Assembly (NCBI GenBank): GCA_021781815.1
Contig: JAJXWB010000017.1
Coordinates: 1-64,000 of the forward strand
DNA length: 64,000 nt
DNA from: Pseudomonadota bacterium
GTDB lineage: Bacteria > Pseudomonadota > Alphaproteobacteria > Rhizobiales > Beijerinckiaceae
Direction: 5' to 3'
The position numbers and the translations under genes were made by a program. The notes beneath the pieces were generated by a model, which saw nothing but the letters and a program-made list of their open reading frames with translations, was not told the origin of the DNA and searched no databases. Below are positions 52,102 to 59,841 of the stretch, one piece after another. Position 1 is the first letter of the stretch, and each line of letters opens with the position of its first letter.

Positions 52102-53000
52102 AGGTCGATCTCCATCCCGTCGTAACCGACGTCCCAGCCGGCGCGCACGACTTCAGCGCGCTCGGGCGAATCCTCGCGCAGGACGGGGTTCGTGTTATTG
52201 ATGTGAATATAAACACGTTTGCCGATGCGCGGCTGCGCCAGCATCGCCATCGAACCGGCCTTGCCGCTCATCGAAACGTGCCCCATTCGCCATGCGGTTT
52301 TCTGTGACAGGCCAAGGCGCACCATTTCGTCGTCGGTATAAGTCGTGCCGTCGAAGAACAGCGCCGCTGAGCCATCGAGCCGGTCGGTCAGCTTCGGCGT
52401 GATTTTCGCGCAGCCCGGCACGTAATGGAAACGCTGGCCGTCCCATTCGATTTCGAGACCGATCGTTGTCTCGGATTCGGCGCCGATCTCGCGTTCGATG
52501 TCCGCCCCTTCCATGTAAAGGGGAACTTTACCTGGCGCCGCGAAGGTTGTGATAGAGAAGCCGAGCCCTGGATCGACCGTCGCGCCGACATCGACTGCGA
52601 CGCGCGTCACGAGTTGCGGATTGAGCACGCCGAACACCCCGCCTCGGGTCTGCTCCAGCGTCGCGCGCGCGCCGAATATTGCAAATGGCTGCTGTTCGCG
52701 CAGCGTCAGCAGGCCGGTGAGGTGATCGACGTCGCCGTTGGTGACGAAGACTCCGGCAATTGGCGAAGCGCGCGCGGCGCCGCGCGGATGCAGCGCGCGC
52801 GTCGCCAGAATCTGTTGCCGGAGATCAGGCGAAGCGTTCAGCAGAAGCCAGCGCTCGTTATCGGCGCTGATCGCGAGGCTCGATTGCGTGCGCGACCGAA
52901 CACGCGGATCGCCGGCCCAGGCAAGCCGGCAATTTTCGCAACAACAATTCCACTGCGGGAAGCCGCCGCCGGCGCCCGCCCCGAGCACGATGATGCGCAC
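52098..53000 (-). CDS. pqqB: PQQ biosynthesis protein PqqB (metallo-beta-lactamase fold)
   Basis: A 300-residue metallo-beta-lactamase-fold hydroxylase that acts on the Glu-Tyr intermediate. It has IIVLGAGAGGGFPQWNCCCE at the start, VTNGDVDHLTGLLTLREQQP (metal-binding Asp-His) and VPGCAKITPKL. The end has RVYIHINNTNPVLREDSPER, with the conserved His and Asn. The GTG start at 53000 is preceded by GAGGG. It is 46 bases downstream of pqqA. Confidence 0.96.
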   Translation of the reverse strand: MRIIVLGAGAGGGFPQWNCCCENCRLAWAGDPRVRSRTQSSLAISADNERWLLLNASPDLRQQILATRALHPRGAARASPIAGVFVTNGDVDHLTGLLTLREQQPFAIFGARATLEQTRGGVFGVLNPQLVTRVAVDVGATVDPGLGFSITTFAAPGKVPLYMEGADIEREIGAESETTIGLEIEWDGQRFHYVPGCAKITPKLTDRLDGSAALFFDGTTYTDDEMVRLGLSQKTAWRMGHVSMSGKAGSMAMLAQPRIGKRVYIHINNTNPVLREDSPERAEVVRAGWDVGYDGMEIDL

Positions 53001-53046
53001 GACATGCCCTCAGGCGGTCGACCGGCGTCCGGCCGAACGCGCGCTT

Positions 53047-53124
53047 TCAGATTTCGGCGGATTCGTAGCTGGTGACTTCCATGCCGACGCAGACTTCGGT
53101 CACTTCAGGGGTGGTCCAGGCCAT
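53047..53124 (-). CDS. pqqA: PQQ precursor peptide PqqA (25 residues)
   Basis: A very short gene, easily missed. It encodes 25 residues starting MAWTTPEVTEVCVGMEV and ending TSYESAEI. The Glu16 and Tyr20 pair in the E-V-T-S-Y motif is the substrate that PqqE crosslinks to build PQQ. AAGGAAA lies about seven bases before the ATG. It is the first gene of pqqABCDE. Confidence 0.96.
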   Translation of the reverse strand: MAWTTPEVTEVCVGMEVTSYESAEI

Positions 53125-53207
53125 GTTGATTTTCCTTCCAGCAGGTTCTTATTGAAGCGCGGACCCGACAGGGCGCGGCTCGACGGCTTTCCGTCAGCAT
53201 GAAGTTA

Positions 53208-53227
53208 GCAGGCGTCCCGGCGCCTGC
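53208..53227. other. Stem-loop in the pqqA upstream region
   Basis: GCAGGCG (53208-53214) pairs perfectly with CGCCTGC (53221-53227) around six bases. It lies 84 bases upstream of pqqA on the minus strand and could be in its leader or near its promoter. It has no T-tract. Its role is unknown. Confidence 0.4.
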
Positions 53228-53246
53228 CTATTGCACTTGTCTATTC

Positions 53247-53275
53247 TTGACAGTTGCGCAACCGCCCGGTTAGCG
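53247..53275 (+). promoter_or_regulatory. Candidate promoter for cysG with palindrome in the spacer
   Basis: A perfect TTGACA (53247-53252) is followed after 17 bases by TTAGCG (53270-53275), a weak -10. The spacer begins with the perfect 10-base palindrome GTTGCGCAAC (53253-53262), a possible operator. The pqqA-cysG divergent gap of 394 bases otherwise contains only the small reading frame at 53289. Confidence 0.4.
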
Positions 53276-53288
53276 GGCTGATGCTGCA

Positions 53289-53522
53289 ATGCAAAAGCGA
53301 TACGCCGGCCGATGCGTCATTGCGGACAGGGCTCGATTGATCTGGCGAACGTCGCGTACTGTCGCCCTCGGGCCGAATGGAATTTCGCATCTGGAATTTT
53401 GGTGTGTCTCCGCGGCGCGCAAGGCGCAAAACCCCGGCTGCAGGGCCTTGTGGCGGGGGCGGTTGACCTTCCGCGACGCGCGTGACTTCCTGCGGCGCAT
53501 GATGACGGCGCAGATGAAATGA
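53289..53522 (+). CDS. Doubtful small ORF overlapping the cysG start
   Basis: A 77-codon frame with ATG at 53289 and TGA overlapping the cysG ATG (ATGA at 53519). The product is basic (RRM, RAR, CRALWRGRLTFRDARDFLRR) with three cysteines and no recognised family. The overlap would allow translational coupling to cysG, which is the only reason to list it. It may not be a gene. Confidence 0.25.
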   Translation: MQKRYAGRCVIADRARLIWRTSRTVALGPNGISHLEFWCVSAARKAQNPGCRALWRGRLTFRDARDFLRRMMTAQMK

Positions 53523-54982
53523 CAGAAAAGATCACGATTCTCCAGGAAAGCGATCCCGGCGCCATGCTGCCGCTCGATACGCTGCCCGTATTCTTCCGGG
53601 CCGCAGGCCGCCGTGTGATGCTCGTCGGCGGGTCGGAAGGCGCGGCCTGGAAGGCGGAGCTGATCGCAGCCGCCGCGGCGCGCGTTGACGTCTATGCGCC
53701 GGCGCCCTGCGCGCGTCTCGAGAGTCTTGCCGCTGCAAATCCACAGATCGCGCTGCACAGGCGCGACTGGGCGCCGCAGGATTTGAGGGACGCCATGTTC
53801 GCCGTGATCGACGCCGCGAACGAGGCGGAGGCGCGTGCGTTCCGCGATGCGGCGTGCGAGACAGGGATTGCTGTCAACGTGATCGACAGACCGGAGTTTT
53901 GCGATTTCCAGTTCGGGTCGATCGTCAATCGCTCGCCTCTCGTCATCGGCATTTCGACCGGGGGGGCGGCGCCGGTGTTCGGTCAGGCGTTGCGCGCCCG
54001 AATAGAAACGCTGATCCCTGCCGGCCTTGCCGCATGGGCGCGGGCAGCGCGGGAATGGCGGAAGGACATAACGGCGCGCGACCTGCCGTTCCGCGCGCGG
54101 CGCAGGTTCTGGGAAATGTTCGCCGATCGGGCGCTGGCCCGGCCGGACGCCCCGCCGGGCGAAGACGATGCGCGCGTTCTGGTCGAGAACGCGCTGTCGG
54201 AGGGCACGGTCCGCGCTGCAGGCAAGGGACGGGCGCTGCTGGTCGGCGCCGGGCCCGGCAATCCAGAACTGATAACGCTGCGCGCCGTGCGCGCGCTGCA
54301 ATCGGCCGATGTTGTGCTTTACGACGATCTTGCGTCGCCGGCGCTGCTCGATCTCGCCCGACGCGAGGCGGAGAAGATCGACGTAGGCAAGCGCGGCCGC
54401 AGAGCCTCGCCCGGCCAGCCGGCGATTTCAGCCCTGCTTGTCGATCTGGCGGGCGCAGGCAAGACCGTTGTGCGCCTCAAGGGCGGAGACCCGATGATCT
54501 TCGGGCGCGCAACAGAGGAGATCGAGGCGCTGCTGGCGGCGGGAATCGACATCGAGATCGTGCCCGGCGTCACCGCCGCCTCCGGCGCCGCAGCCTCGCT
54601 GCTGACCTCGCTGACCGAACGCGATCTCGCGCGCCGGGTTCAATTCGTGACCGCGCATGGCCGCGACGGCAGGCTTCCCGAGGATCTCGACTGGAATGCG
54701 CTCGCCGATCCGGGCGCGACAACTGCCGTCTACATGGGCGCCGGAGTCATCTCGGCCTTCTGCGCGCGTCTCGCGGCTGCGGGCCTCCCGGCGACGACAG
54801 CCGCCATCGCGGTGGAACGCGCAACCTGTGCGGACGAGAGGATCGTCATCTCGACGATTGGCGCGTTGGCGACGCAAACCGACCCCGCCCCCATGCAAAG
54901 CCCCTGCATGTTGCTGGTGGGCGCCGCGCTGGCGCAAGCCGCTTGCCGTCTCGACAAGCGTTCGGCTGCTTCACAACCTTGA
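53519..54982 (+). CDS. cysG: Siroheme synthase CysG (trifunctional)
   Basis: A 487-residue enzyme that turns uroporphyrinogen III into siroheme, the cofactor of sulfite and nitrite reductases. The N-terminal dehydrogenase/ferrochelatase domain (about 1-220) has PVFFRAAGRRVMLVGGSEGA, AVNVIDRPEFCDFQFGSIVN and GISTGGAAPVFGQALRARIE. The C-terminal SUMT domain (about 235-470) has LVGAGPGNPELITLRAVRAL, VRLKGGDPMIFGRATEEIEA and VPGVTAASGAAA. The start is the ATG at 53519. Reductase genes are not adjacent. The convergent KGG gene lies eight bases beyond the stop. Confidence 0.94.
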   Translation: MTEKITILQESDPGAMLPLDTLPVFFRAAGRRVMLVGGSEGAAWKAELIAAAAARVDVYAPAPCARLESLAAANPQIALHRRDWAPQDLRDAMFAVIDAANEAEARAFRDAACETGIAVNVIDRPEFCDFQFGSIVNRSPLVIGISTGGAAPVFGQALRARIETLIPAGLAAWARAAREWRKDITARDLPFRARRRFWEMFADRALARPDAPPGEDDARVLVENALSEGTVRAAGKGRALLVGAGPGNPELITLRAVRALQSADVVLYDDLASPALLDLARREAEKIDVGKRGRRASPGQPAISALLVDLAGAGKTVVRLKGGDPMIFGRATEEIEALLAAGIDIEIVPGVTAASGAAASLLTSLTERDLARRVQFVTAHGRDGRLPEDLDWNALADPGATTAVYMGAGVISAFCARLAAAGLPATTAAIAVERATCADERIVISTIGALATQTDPAPMQSPCMLLVGAALAQAACRLDKRSAASQP

Positions 54983-54990
54983 CCGGGCGG

Positions 54991-55263
54991 CTATTCCGCC
55001 GCGTCGCCCTTGCGCACGCTGCGATGCGAGGCGTGGCCGCCCTTGCGGCCCGCTTCGGAAGCGAGCGCGTGATTTTGTGAAAAGCTTCTCTTGGCAGGAT
55101 CGACATGTGTGCCGCCCTTGCGTCCGGCAGCGGCCGCGAGTTCGGGGTTCTGCGAGAAGCTGCGCTTCTCGTTCGGCACGCTCTCTCCGCCCTTGCGCGC
55201 AATAGCGCGCTGCTTTTCCGGATCCATCGAAGCAAAGCCGCGAGTTGATTTTGGTTTGTCCAT
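54991..55263 (-). CDS. KGG-repeat (con-10/GsiB-like) stress protein
   Basis: A 90-residue hydrophilic protein with three KGG-type repeats. The repeats are GFASMDPEKQRAIARKGG, SVPNEKRSFSQNPELAAAAG-RKGG and a THVDPAKRSFSQNHALASEA-GRKGG unit. Such proteins resemble con-10 and GsiB and are linked to general stress, desiccation or spore-like survival. The ATG at 55263 is preferred because the repeats begin directly after it. An earlier in-frame ATG adds unrelated sequence. No regulator is adjacent. Confidence 0.82.
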   Translation of the reverse strand: MDKPKSTRGFASMDPEKQRAIARKGGESVPNEKRSFSQNPELAAAAGRKGGTHVDPAKRSFSQNHALASEAGRKGGHASHRSVRKGDAAE

Positions 55264-55468
55264 TTGGCCGGTTCCCATCAGCAAAGACGAGGGGTTACAG
55301 AGGCCCAACGCACTGGCTCCGTCAACGGTTCCGAAGAGATGTGCAAAAAAACGCGAAAAACTGCCGACGGCGTTGGTCACATTGGCGTTTCCCTTAAGAA
55401 TCAAGGCGAAAATGCGAGATTCTTTCGAGAACGCCAGCAACGATACAGCAAAAATGCAAGCTTCTCAG

Positions 55469-56446
55469 CTAGTTGGGATGCGCCACGCAGTCCGCGGCCA
55501 GATGCGAAAGAATCGATTTTTCAGCCGCGTCGAGCTCGTTGCGGACCAGTTTGTCCCAGAGGTTCAGTCGCTTCATGCCGCGCGCCGCGCACCCGCAGGC
55601 TGAGACGCAGACGCCGGGCGAGGTACTGGAGCCCAGGCACTGCCGCTCGCAACCCGCGCGAAACGGCGCCTCGTCCGGGGCCGGCGGCGCAGCGGACGGA
55701 GGGCCGAAAGCCCAGACCGCCGCCGTCAACGCGGCGAAGAAGGCGGGTTGGTGGACGAGATAGATCAGGAGCGAATGCCGCCCTCCGAACGCCAGCGCGC
55801 GCGCCGGCGCGTGTGCGCCCTCGACCCGCGCCAGCGCGGCCAGCCCGCCGCGCGGCAGGGCGAACTGCATGACGCCGACGCCGGCCAGCAGCGCGGCGGC
55901 CCAGGGCAGCAGCGGGCGGAAGTCGTTGCTGTTCGGCTCCACCGTCCCGAGGCCGGTCCAGATCAGGCCCGGGCCGTCGAAAGTCTGGGAAGCGACGGCG
56001 AAGGGCAGGCTCGCGGCGACGGCCGCCGCCCCGAGCGCCGCGGGCCAGGGCAGAAACAGGAAGGGCAGGGCGAGCAGACTGGCGGCCGCGATGCAGTGCA
56101 GGATGCCGAACAGGATCAGACCGTCCGGGAACGCCACCCAGCTCGCGATCGAAACCGCCGCCGCCGCGGCCGCAACGATCCCGATCCGCCGCCAGTAGGC
56201 GCCCCACCGGAATGGCATGCGCCGCGCCAGAACCAGGCTCGCGCCTGCGATGAACAGAAAACTTGATGCGATGGCGTGGCTGAACAGGCGCATGCCCGGC
56301 GAGAACGGCGTCTGGGAGGCGATGAACCCGAAATCGGCGAGATCCCATGTCAGGTGGTAGCCGAACATGGCGATGAGCGCCGCGCCGCGCGCCATGTCGA
56401 TGACGGGCAGGCGCTGGCCAGGCGCGCTGCGGTCGAGCGCGCTCAT
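55469..56446 (-). CDS. DUF1624/HGSNAT-like membrane acyltransferase-family protein
   Basis: A 325-residue membrane protein with about eight hydrophobic segments. The N-terminal LPVIDMARGAALIAMFGYHL and the LFSHAIASSFLFIAGASLVL region are typical of the DUF1624/HGSNAT family, which carries acyl groups across the membrane. The last membrane segment is SLLIYLVHQPAFFAALTAAV. The C-terminal tail is cysteine-rich (PFRAGCERQCLG, CVSACGCAARG), suggesting a metal or redox site. The ATG overlaps the stop of the next upstream gene (ATGA). Substrate unknown. Confidence 0.78.
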   Translation of the reverse strand: MSALDRSAPGQRLPVIDMARGAALIAMFGYHLTWDLADFGFIASQTPFSPGMRLFSHAIASSFLFIAGASLVLARRMPFRWGAYWRRIGIVAAAAAAVSIASWVAFPDGLILFGILHCIAAASLLALPFLFLPWPAALGAAAVAASLPFAVASQTFDGPGLIWTGLGTVEPNSNDFRPLLPWAAALLAGVGVMQFALPRGGLAALARVEGAHAPARALAFGGRHSLLIYLVHQPAFFAALTAAVWAFGPPSAAPPAPDEAPFRAGCERQCLGSSTSPGVCVSACGCAARGMKRLNLWDKLVRNELDAAEKSILSHLAADCVAHPN

Positions 56447-57396
56447 GGCGCAGGGCTGGTCGAAAAGCGGCTGAACGACATGTCCGGCGCGCTCGTGTTG
56501 TGACGCGCCGGAACGCGCCGCCCTGCCCAGAATTCCGTTACGTCCGAGGTCGGGAAGCTCATGATCCCGTCCTCGCGCCAGGCTTGCGCGCCCTTCGTCA
56601 GCCATGCGACGCGGGCGGCATCGGAATTGAGCTCGGTCGCATACATAGAACGCATGGCGGCGAACGGGAGCCCGCCGGGCATCGCGCCGTCATAGGTCAC
56701 GTCGAGCGAAATATGATCCTGATCGACAGCCTGCAGCTTCAGTTTCGCGGAGCCGCCGCGACGGAATTGCAAGGTGAACGTGCGGCTGTCCGGATCGAAG
56801 GCGATATCCTTGAGGTCGACGATGGGGCGCTCTTTCGTTTCGACCGGCCCGATCAGGATGGACGAGCCATAGGCCGTCCAGCGCATGTCCTCAAACGGCA
56901 GCGGACGCACGCGCCAGTAGCCGTCCGGCGGATAGAACACCATGATCTCCTCGGCGCGCTCGCGGTAGAGCATCCACAATTGCACGATGTGCAGGCCGCT
57001 CTCGACGCGATCGCCCACCCGCACCGTCGTGTCCGCGGGATGCCAGAATTGCTTGAGCCGAAACCCGACCAGCCACAGCGTCGGCGTCTCGAACAAGGTG
57101 ACGCGCTGGCCGCCGTCAGCGAAGGTTCTGGCGTCGGACCGGAAACTGCAACTTGAAAAATCCGGGGCGAACCGATCGCTGGCGATCGTCCCCATATAGG
57201 CGGGATGCATCGCCTGAAGCCGGAAGCTGCGGACCGCCGGCGCCGAAAAATCGATCTCGACATTGTCCTTTTCCGCGCACACGTCCGGAACGGAGAGATT
57301 GCGGGCCGTGACTGCGAGTTGGTCCTGCGCGCGCGCTTCGGGCGCGCCGGCGACGGCGAGAAGGCAGGAGATCAACACGGCGAGGAACAATGGCAT
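56443..57396 (-). CDS. Exported conserved hypothetical protein
   Basis: A 317-residue protein with a Sec signal peptide (MPLFLAVLISCLLAVAGAPE, cleaved near ARA-Q). The mature part is mostly beta and contains CSFRSDARTFADGGQRVTLF, then ETPTLWLVGFRLKQFWHPAD and VQLWMLYRERAEEIMVFYPP. Two cysteines (in DVCAEKD and SSCSFR) could form a disulfide. I do not recognise the family. It overlaps the DUF1624 gene by four bases, so the two probably function together in envelope chemistry. The ATG at 57396 gives a proper signal peptide. Confidence 0.7.
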   Translation of the reverse strand: MPLFLAVLISCLLAVAGAPEARAQDQLAVTARNLSVPDVCAEKDNVEIDFSAPAVRSFRLQAMHPAYMGTIASDRFAPDFSSCSFRSDARTFADGGQRVTLFETPTLWLVGFRLKQFWHPADTTVRVGDRVESGLHIVQLWMLYRERAEEIMVFYPPDGYWRVRPLPFEDMRWTAYGSSILIGPVETKERPIVDLKDIAFDPDSRTFTLQFRRGGSAKLKLQAVDQDHISLDVTYDGAMPGGLPFAAMRSMYATELNSDAARVAWLTKGAQAWREDGIMSFPTSDVTEFWAGRRVPARHNTSAPDMSFSRFSTSPAP

Positions 57397-57575
57397 GGCT
57401 ACCCTGCGGTTGCGACGAAGCGGCGCACCATAATGGAAGCCGCGGCGAGCGAAAACCGTAGAAGCCCCAGCCCGGCGCACCGCAGCGCCGGCCAGCCCGG
57501 CGATGGTGTCCGGCGCGACGCGGGCCAGTCCGTAGCGACGATCGTCATCTCATTGCGCTCGCGCGAAAACCACGC

Positions 57576-57606
57576 TTGACGTGGAGTGGGGTAAAAGTCG
57601 TAGTAT
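57576..57606 (+). promoter_or_regulatory. Candidate promoter of the sugar-type ABC operon
   Basis: TTGACG (57576-57581) is followed after 19 bases by TAGTAT (57601-57606). The spacer is slightly long. It lies 98 bases before the first permease gene. Apart from this and the hairpin downstream, the 307-base gap (57397-57703) shows no gene. Confidence 0.4.
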
Positions 57607-57662
57607 GATTTCAAACGACAAGAATGTTCGAGGAACGTCCAGGCGCGTCGAATGACGCAATC

Positions 57663-57685
57663 CGAAGCCGCAATCTGCGGCTTCG
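57663..57685 (+). promoter_or_regulatory. Perfect inverted repeat in the leader of the sugar-type ABC operon
   Basis: CGAAGCCGCA pairs perfectly with TGCGGCTTCG around a three-base ATC loop, ten pairs in all. It ends 18 bases before the first ATG. It could be an RNA hairpin that covers the translation start region or a repressor operator. The sequence alone does not decide. Confidence 0.55.
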
Positions 57686-57703
57686 ACGAAGGGCAGGCGA
57701 CGA

Positions 57704-58717
57704 ATGGCGATCGATGCAACAACGCGACGCTTCGGCAATGTTCAGTTGCGCGCCCGGTCTTTCGCGGCAAATCAGGAGCGAATTGTTTTCCTGATCACGG
57801 CCGCGCTCATCGTGCTTTTTGGCATCGGCCTGCCGGGCTTCGCGACCGTCGACAATTTCCTCAACCTGCTTCGAAGCATTTCCATCCTCGGCATCCTCGG
57901 GCTTGGAATGGGATTGATCGTCATCAGCCGCGGCATCGATCTGTCGGAAGTCGCGATCATGGCGGGCTCCTGGTCGATCGCACTGATCGAGATCCAGCAG
58001 GGAATGGGAGCGGCGCCGGCGATTATGCTGGCCCTGTGTCTGGCCGTCGTCATCGGCTGCATCAACGGTGTCATGGTCGCGTTCGTCGAGGCGCCGCCCC
58101 TGTTCGTCACGCTGGCGGCGGGGTTCGTCATTTACGGCGCGGCGTTCTGGTTCGCGCCGGCCTGGGTGGTCTATGCGCCCAAGGAATCCCGCGCGCTTCT
58201 GTTTCTCGGCGCCGGTCAGATAGGCGGTGTGCCGGTCCCGATCTTCGTATTCGCCGCCGCGGCGACTGTCGCGCACCTTTTCCTGTCGCGCACATCGATC
58301 GGCCGCTTCATTTATGCGCAGGGAGACAACCCCGATGCGGCGCGTCTGGCCGGCATCGCGCTGCGTCCGCTGATCGTGTTCGAATATGCGCTGGTGGCGG
58401 TTCTTGCGTGGCTTGCGGGCTATGTCTGGGTCGGTACGACCGGCAGCATGCAGATGGCGATCACGCAGGGCACGATGATTTTCGACGTAATTCTTGTTGT
58501 CGTGCTCGGAGGCATCAGCCTCGTCGGCGGACGCGGCGGCGTGTTCAGTGTCGTCGCCGGCTGCATGTTGATCGGCGTTCTGCTGAACGCATTCACCATC
58601 ATGGACGTGAACAGCGAGGTGCAGAACATCATCAGGGGATTTGTACTGCTCGCCGCGATCATTCTGGACAATTGGCTGCATCCCCGCGACGAGGAGACGG
58701 CGCGCCAGGGCGACTGA
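57704..58717 (+). CDS. Ribose-type (RbsC family) ABC transporter permease
   Basis: A 337-residue inner-membrane permease with about nine hydrophobic segments. RbsC-type motifs are LNLLRSISILGILGLGMGLI, VISRGIDLSEVAIMAGSWSI, FIYAQGDNPDAARLAGIALR (the ATPase-contact loop) and VVLGGISLVGGRGGVFSVVA. It is the first gene of the operon: permease, binding protein, fused permease-propeller, propeller, ATPase. It should pair with the permease half of the fused protein. The substrate is not defined by the sequence. Confidence 0.9.
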   Translation: MAIDATTRRFGNVQLRARSFAANQERIVFLITAALIVLFGIGLPGFATVDNFLNLLRSISILGILGLGMGLIVISRGIDLSEVAIMAGSWSIALIEIQQGMGAAPAIMLALCLAVVIGCINGVMVAFVEAPPLFVTLAAGFVIYGAAFWFAPAWVVYAPKESRALLFLGAGQIGGVPVPIFVFAAAATVAHLFLSRTSIGRFIYAQGDNPDAARLAGIALRPLIVFEYALVAVLAWLAGYVWVGTTGSMQMAITQGTMIFDVILVVVLGGISLVGGRGGVFSVVAGCMLIGVLLNAFTIMDVNSEVQNIIRGFVLLAAIILDNWLHPRDEETARQGD

Positions 58718-58762
58718 CGACGATAAATCCGAACAACGAGAGACGACAGGGAGAGTACGAAA

Positions 58763-59791
58763 ATGAGCATGTTCTCAGCAATGTTGCGGACTGGCGCGGT
58801 TCTGGCGGGCGCGCTCGCCCTTTCGGCGGCGGCGCCGGCGCTTGCGCAGGACGCCGGCACCAAGACCGCGCGCGAACTTCGGTCCGCCTATGACGCCGCC
58901 GTCAAGGGCAAGACCATTGCCTTCTTGCCGATCGCGCTCGGCGTGCCATTGCAGGATGAATGGGGCCGCGTCATCAAGCAGGAGGCGGAATGGCGGGGCA
59001 TGAAATATGTCGTGCGCGACCCCAATAATAATCCCTCGGCGATGCAGCAGGCGTTGACGGCGCTCGTCAACGACAAGCCCGACGTTCTGATCGTGCAGAA
59101 TCCCAGCGTCACGCTGCTGATGAAGGAACTGAAGCGCGCGGAAAGCCAGGGCACGCACGTTATCCAGATCAACATGTCGTCGAACTACAAATCGGACGCC
59201 TTTGTCGGCGCCGACTGGACGGAGATCGGCCGCATGCTGGCGCAGGATGTGGTCAAACAATGCGGCACGGGCAGCGGCAAATCCGGCAAGGTGCAGATCG
59301 TGCAGGGCGAACTCACGGCCGCAGCGTCGATTGACCAGATTGGCGGCGTGATGGAAGTTCTGAACAAGGACTCCAACATCAAGGTCGTGTCGAACCAGGC
59401 GGCGAACTGGGACGCCAACACCGCTCTCAACATCACGGCGACCGTGATCCAGCAGCACCCGGATCTCTGCGCGAGCATCGGCTTCTGGGGCATCATGGAA
59501 TCGGGCGCGGCCCAGGCGATCCGCAACGCCGGCAAGATCGATCAGGTCAAGGTCTACGCCTCGGTCGAAGGATCCTCGCTCGATTGCGATCAGATCAACC
59601 AGGGCAATTTCTATAAGGTCTTGAGCTACAAGGCGACAGAGCAGGGGCATGACGCGGTCATGGCCGCAGTAACGCTTCTCGAGTCGAGCGAAAAGGCGGG
59701 CGCGCGCAATCTGGAATATTACACCCAGCCGATCTGGGTCGATAAGTCCAATGCATCGGGCGCAAACTGCTTCGCGCTTCCTAAGAAGTAG
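58763..59791 (+). CDS. Periplasmic sugar-type substrate-binding protein (Peripla_BP_4)
   Basis: A 342-residue periplasmic binding protein. Signal peptide residues 1-28 end ALA-Q. The Peripla_BP_4 fold shows in KTIAFLPIALGVPLQDEWGR near residue 50, PSAMQQALTALVNDKPDVLI, VIQINMSSNYKSDAFVGADW and NITATVIQQHPDLCASIGFW. Several cysteines (CGTG, DLCAS, LDCDQ, ANCFA) hint at disulfides, unlike RbsB. GGGAGAG lies seven bases before the ATG. A stem-loop follows the stop. Confidence 0.88.
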   Translation: MSMFSAMLRTGAVLAGALALSAAAPALAQDAGTKTARELRSAYDAAVKGKTIAFLPIALGVPLQDEWGRVIKQEAEWRGMKYVVRDPNNNPSAMQQALTALVNDKPDVLIVQNPSVTLLMKELKRAESQGTHVIQINMSSNYKSDAFVGADWTEIGRMLAQDVVKQCGTGSGKSGKVQIVQGELTAAASIDQIGGVMEVLNKDSNIKVVSNQAANWDANTALNITATVIQQHPDLCASIGFWGIMESGAAQAIRNAGKIDQVKVYASVEGSSLDCDQINQGNFYKVLSYKATEQGHDAVMAAVTLLESSEKAGARNLEYYTQPIWVDKSNASGANCFALPKK

Positions 59792-59803
59792 CTCTTGTAT
59801 CTT

Positions 59804-59831
59804 CAGGCCGCGCCCGCGTGGGGGCGGCCTG
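59804..59831 (+). other. Intercistronic stem-loop after the binding-protein gene
   Basis: CAGGCCGC (59804-59811) pairs with GCGGCCTG (59824-59831) with further CCC/GGG pairing after one mismatch. It starts 13 bases after the binding-protein stop and lacks a T-run. As at pstS, it could stabilise the upstream message or limit read-through to the permease. Confidence 0.55.
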
Positions 59832-59841
59832 ATTTCAGGGA

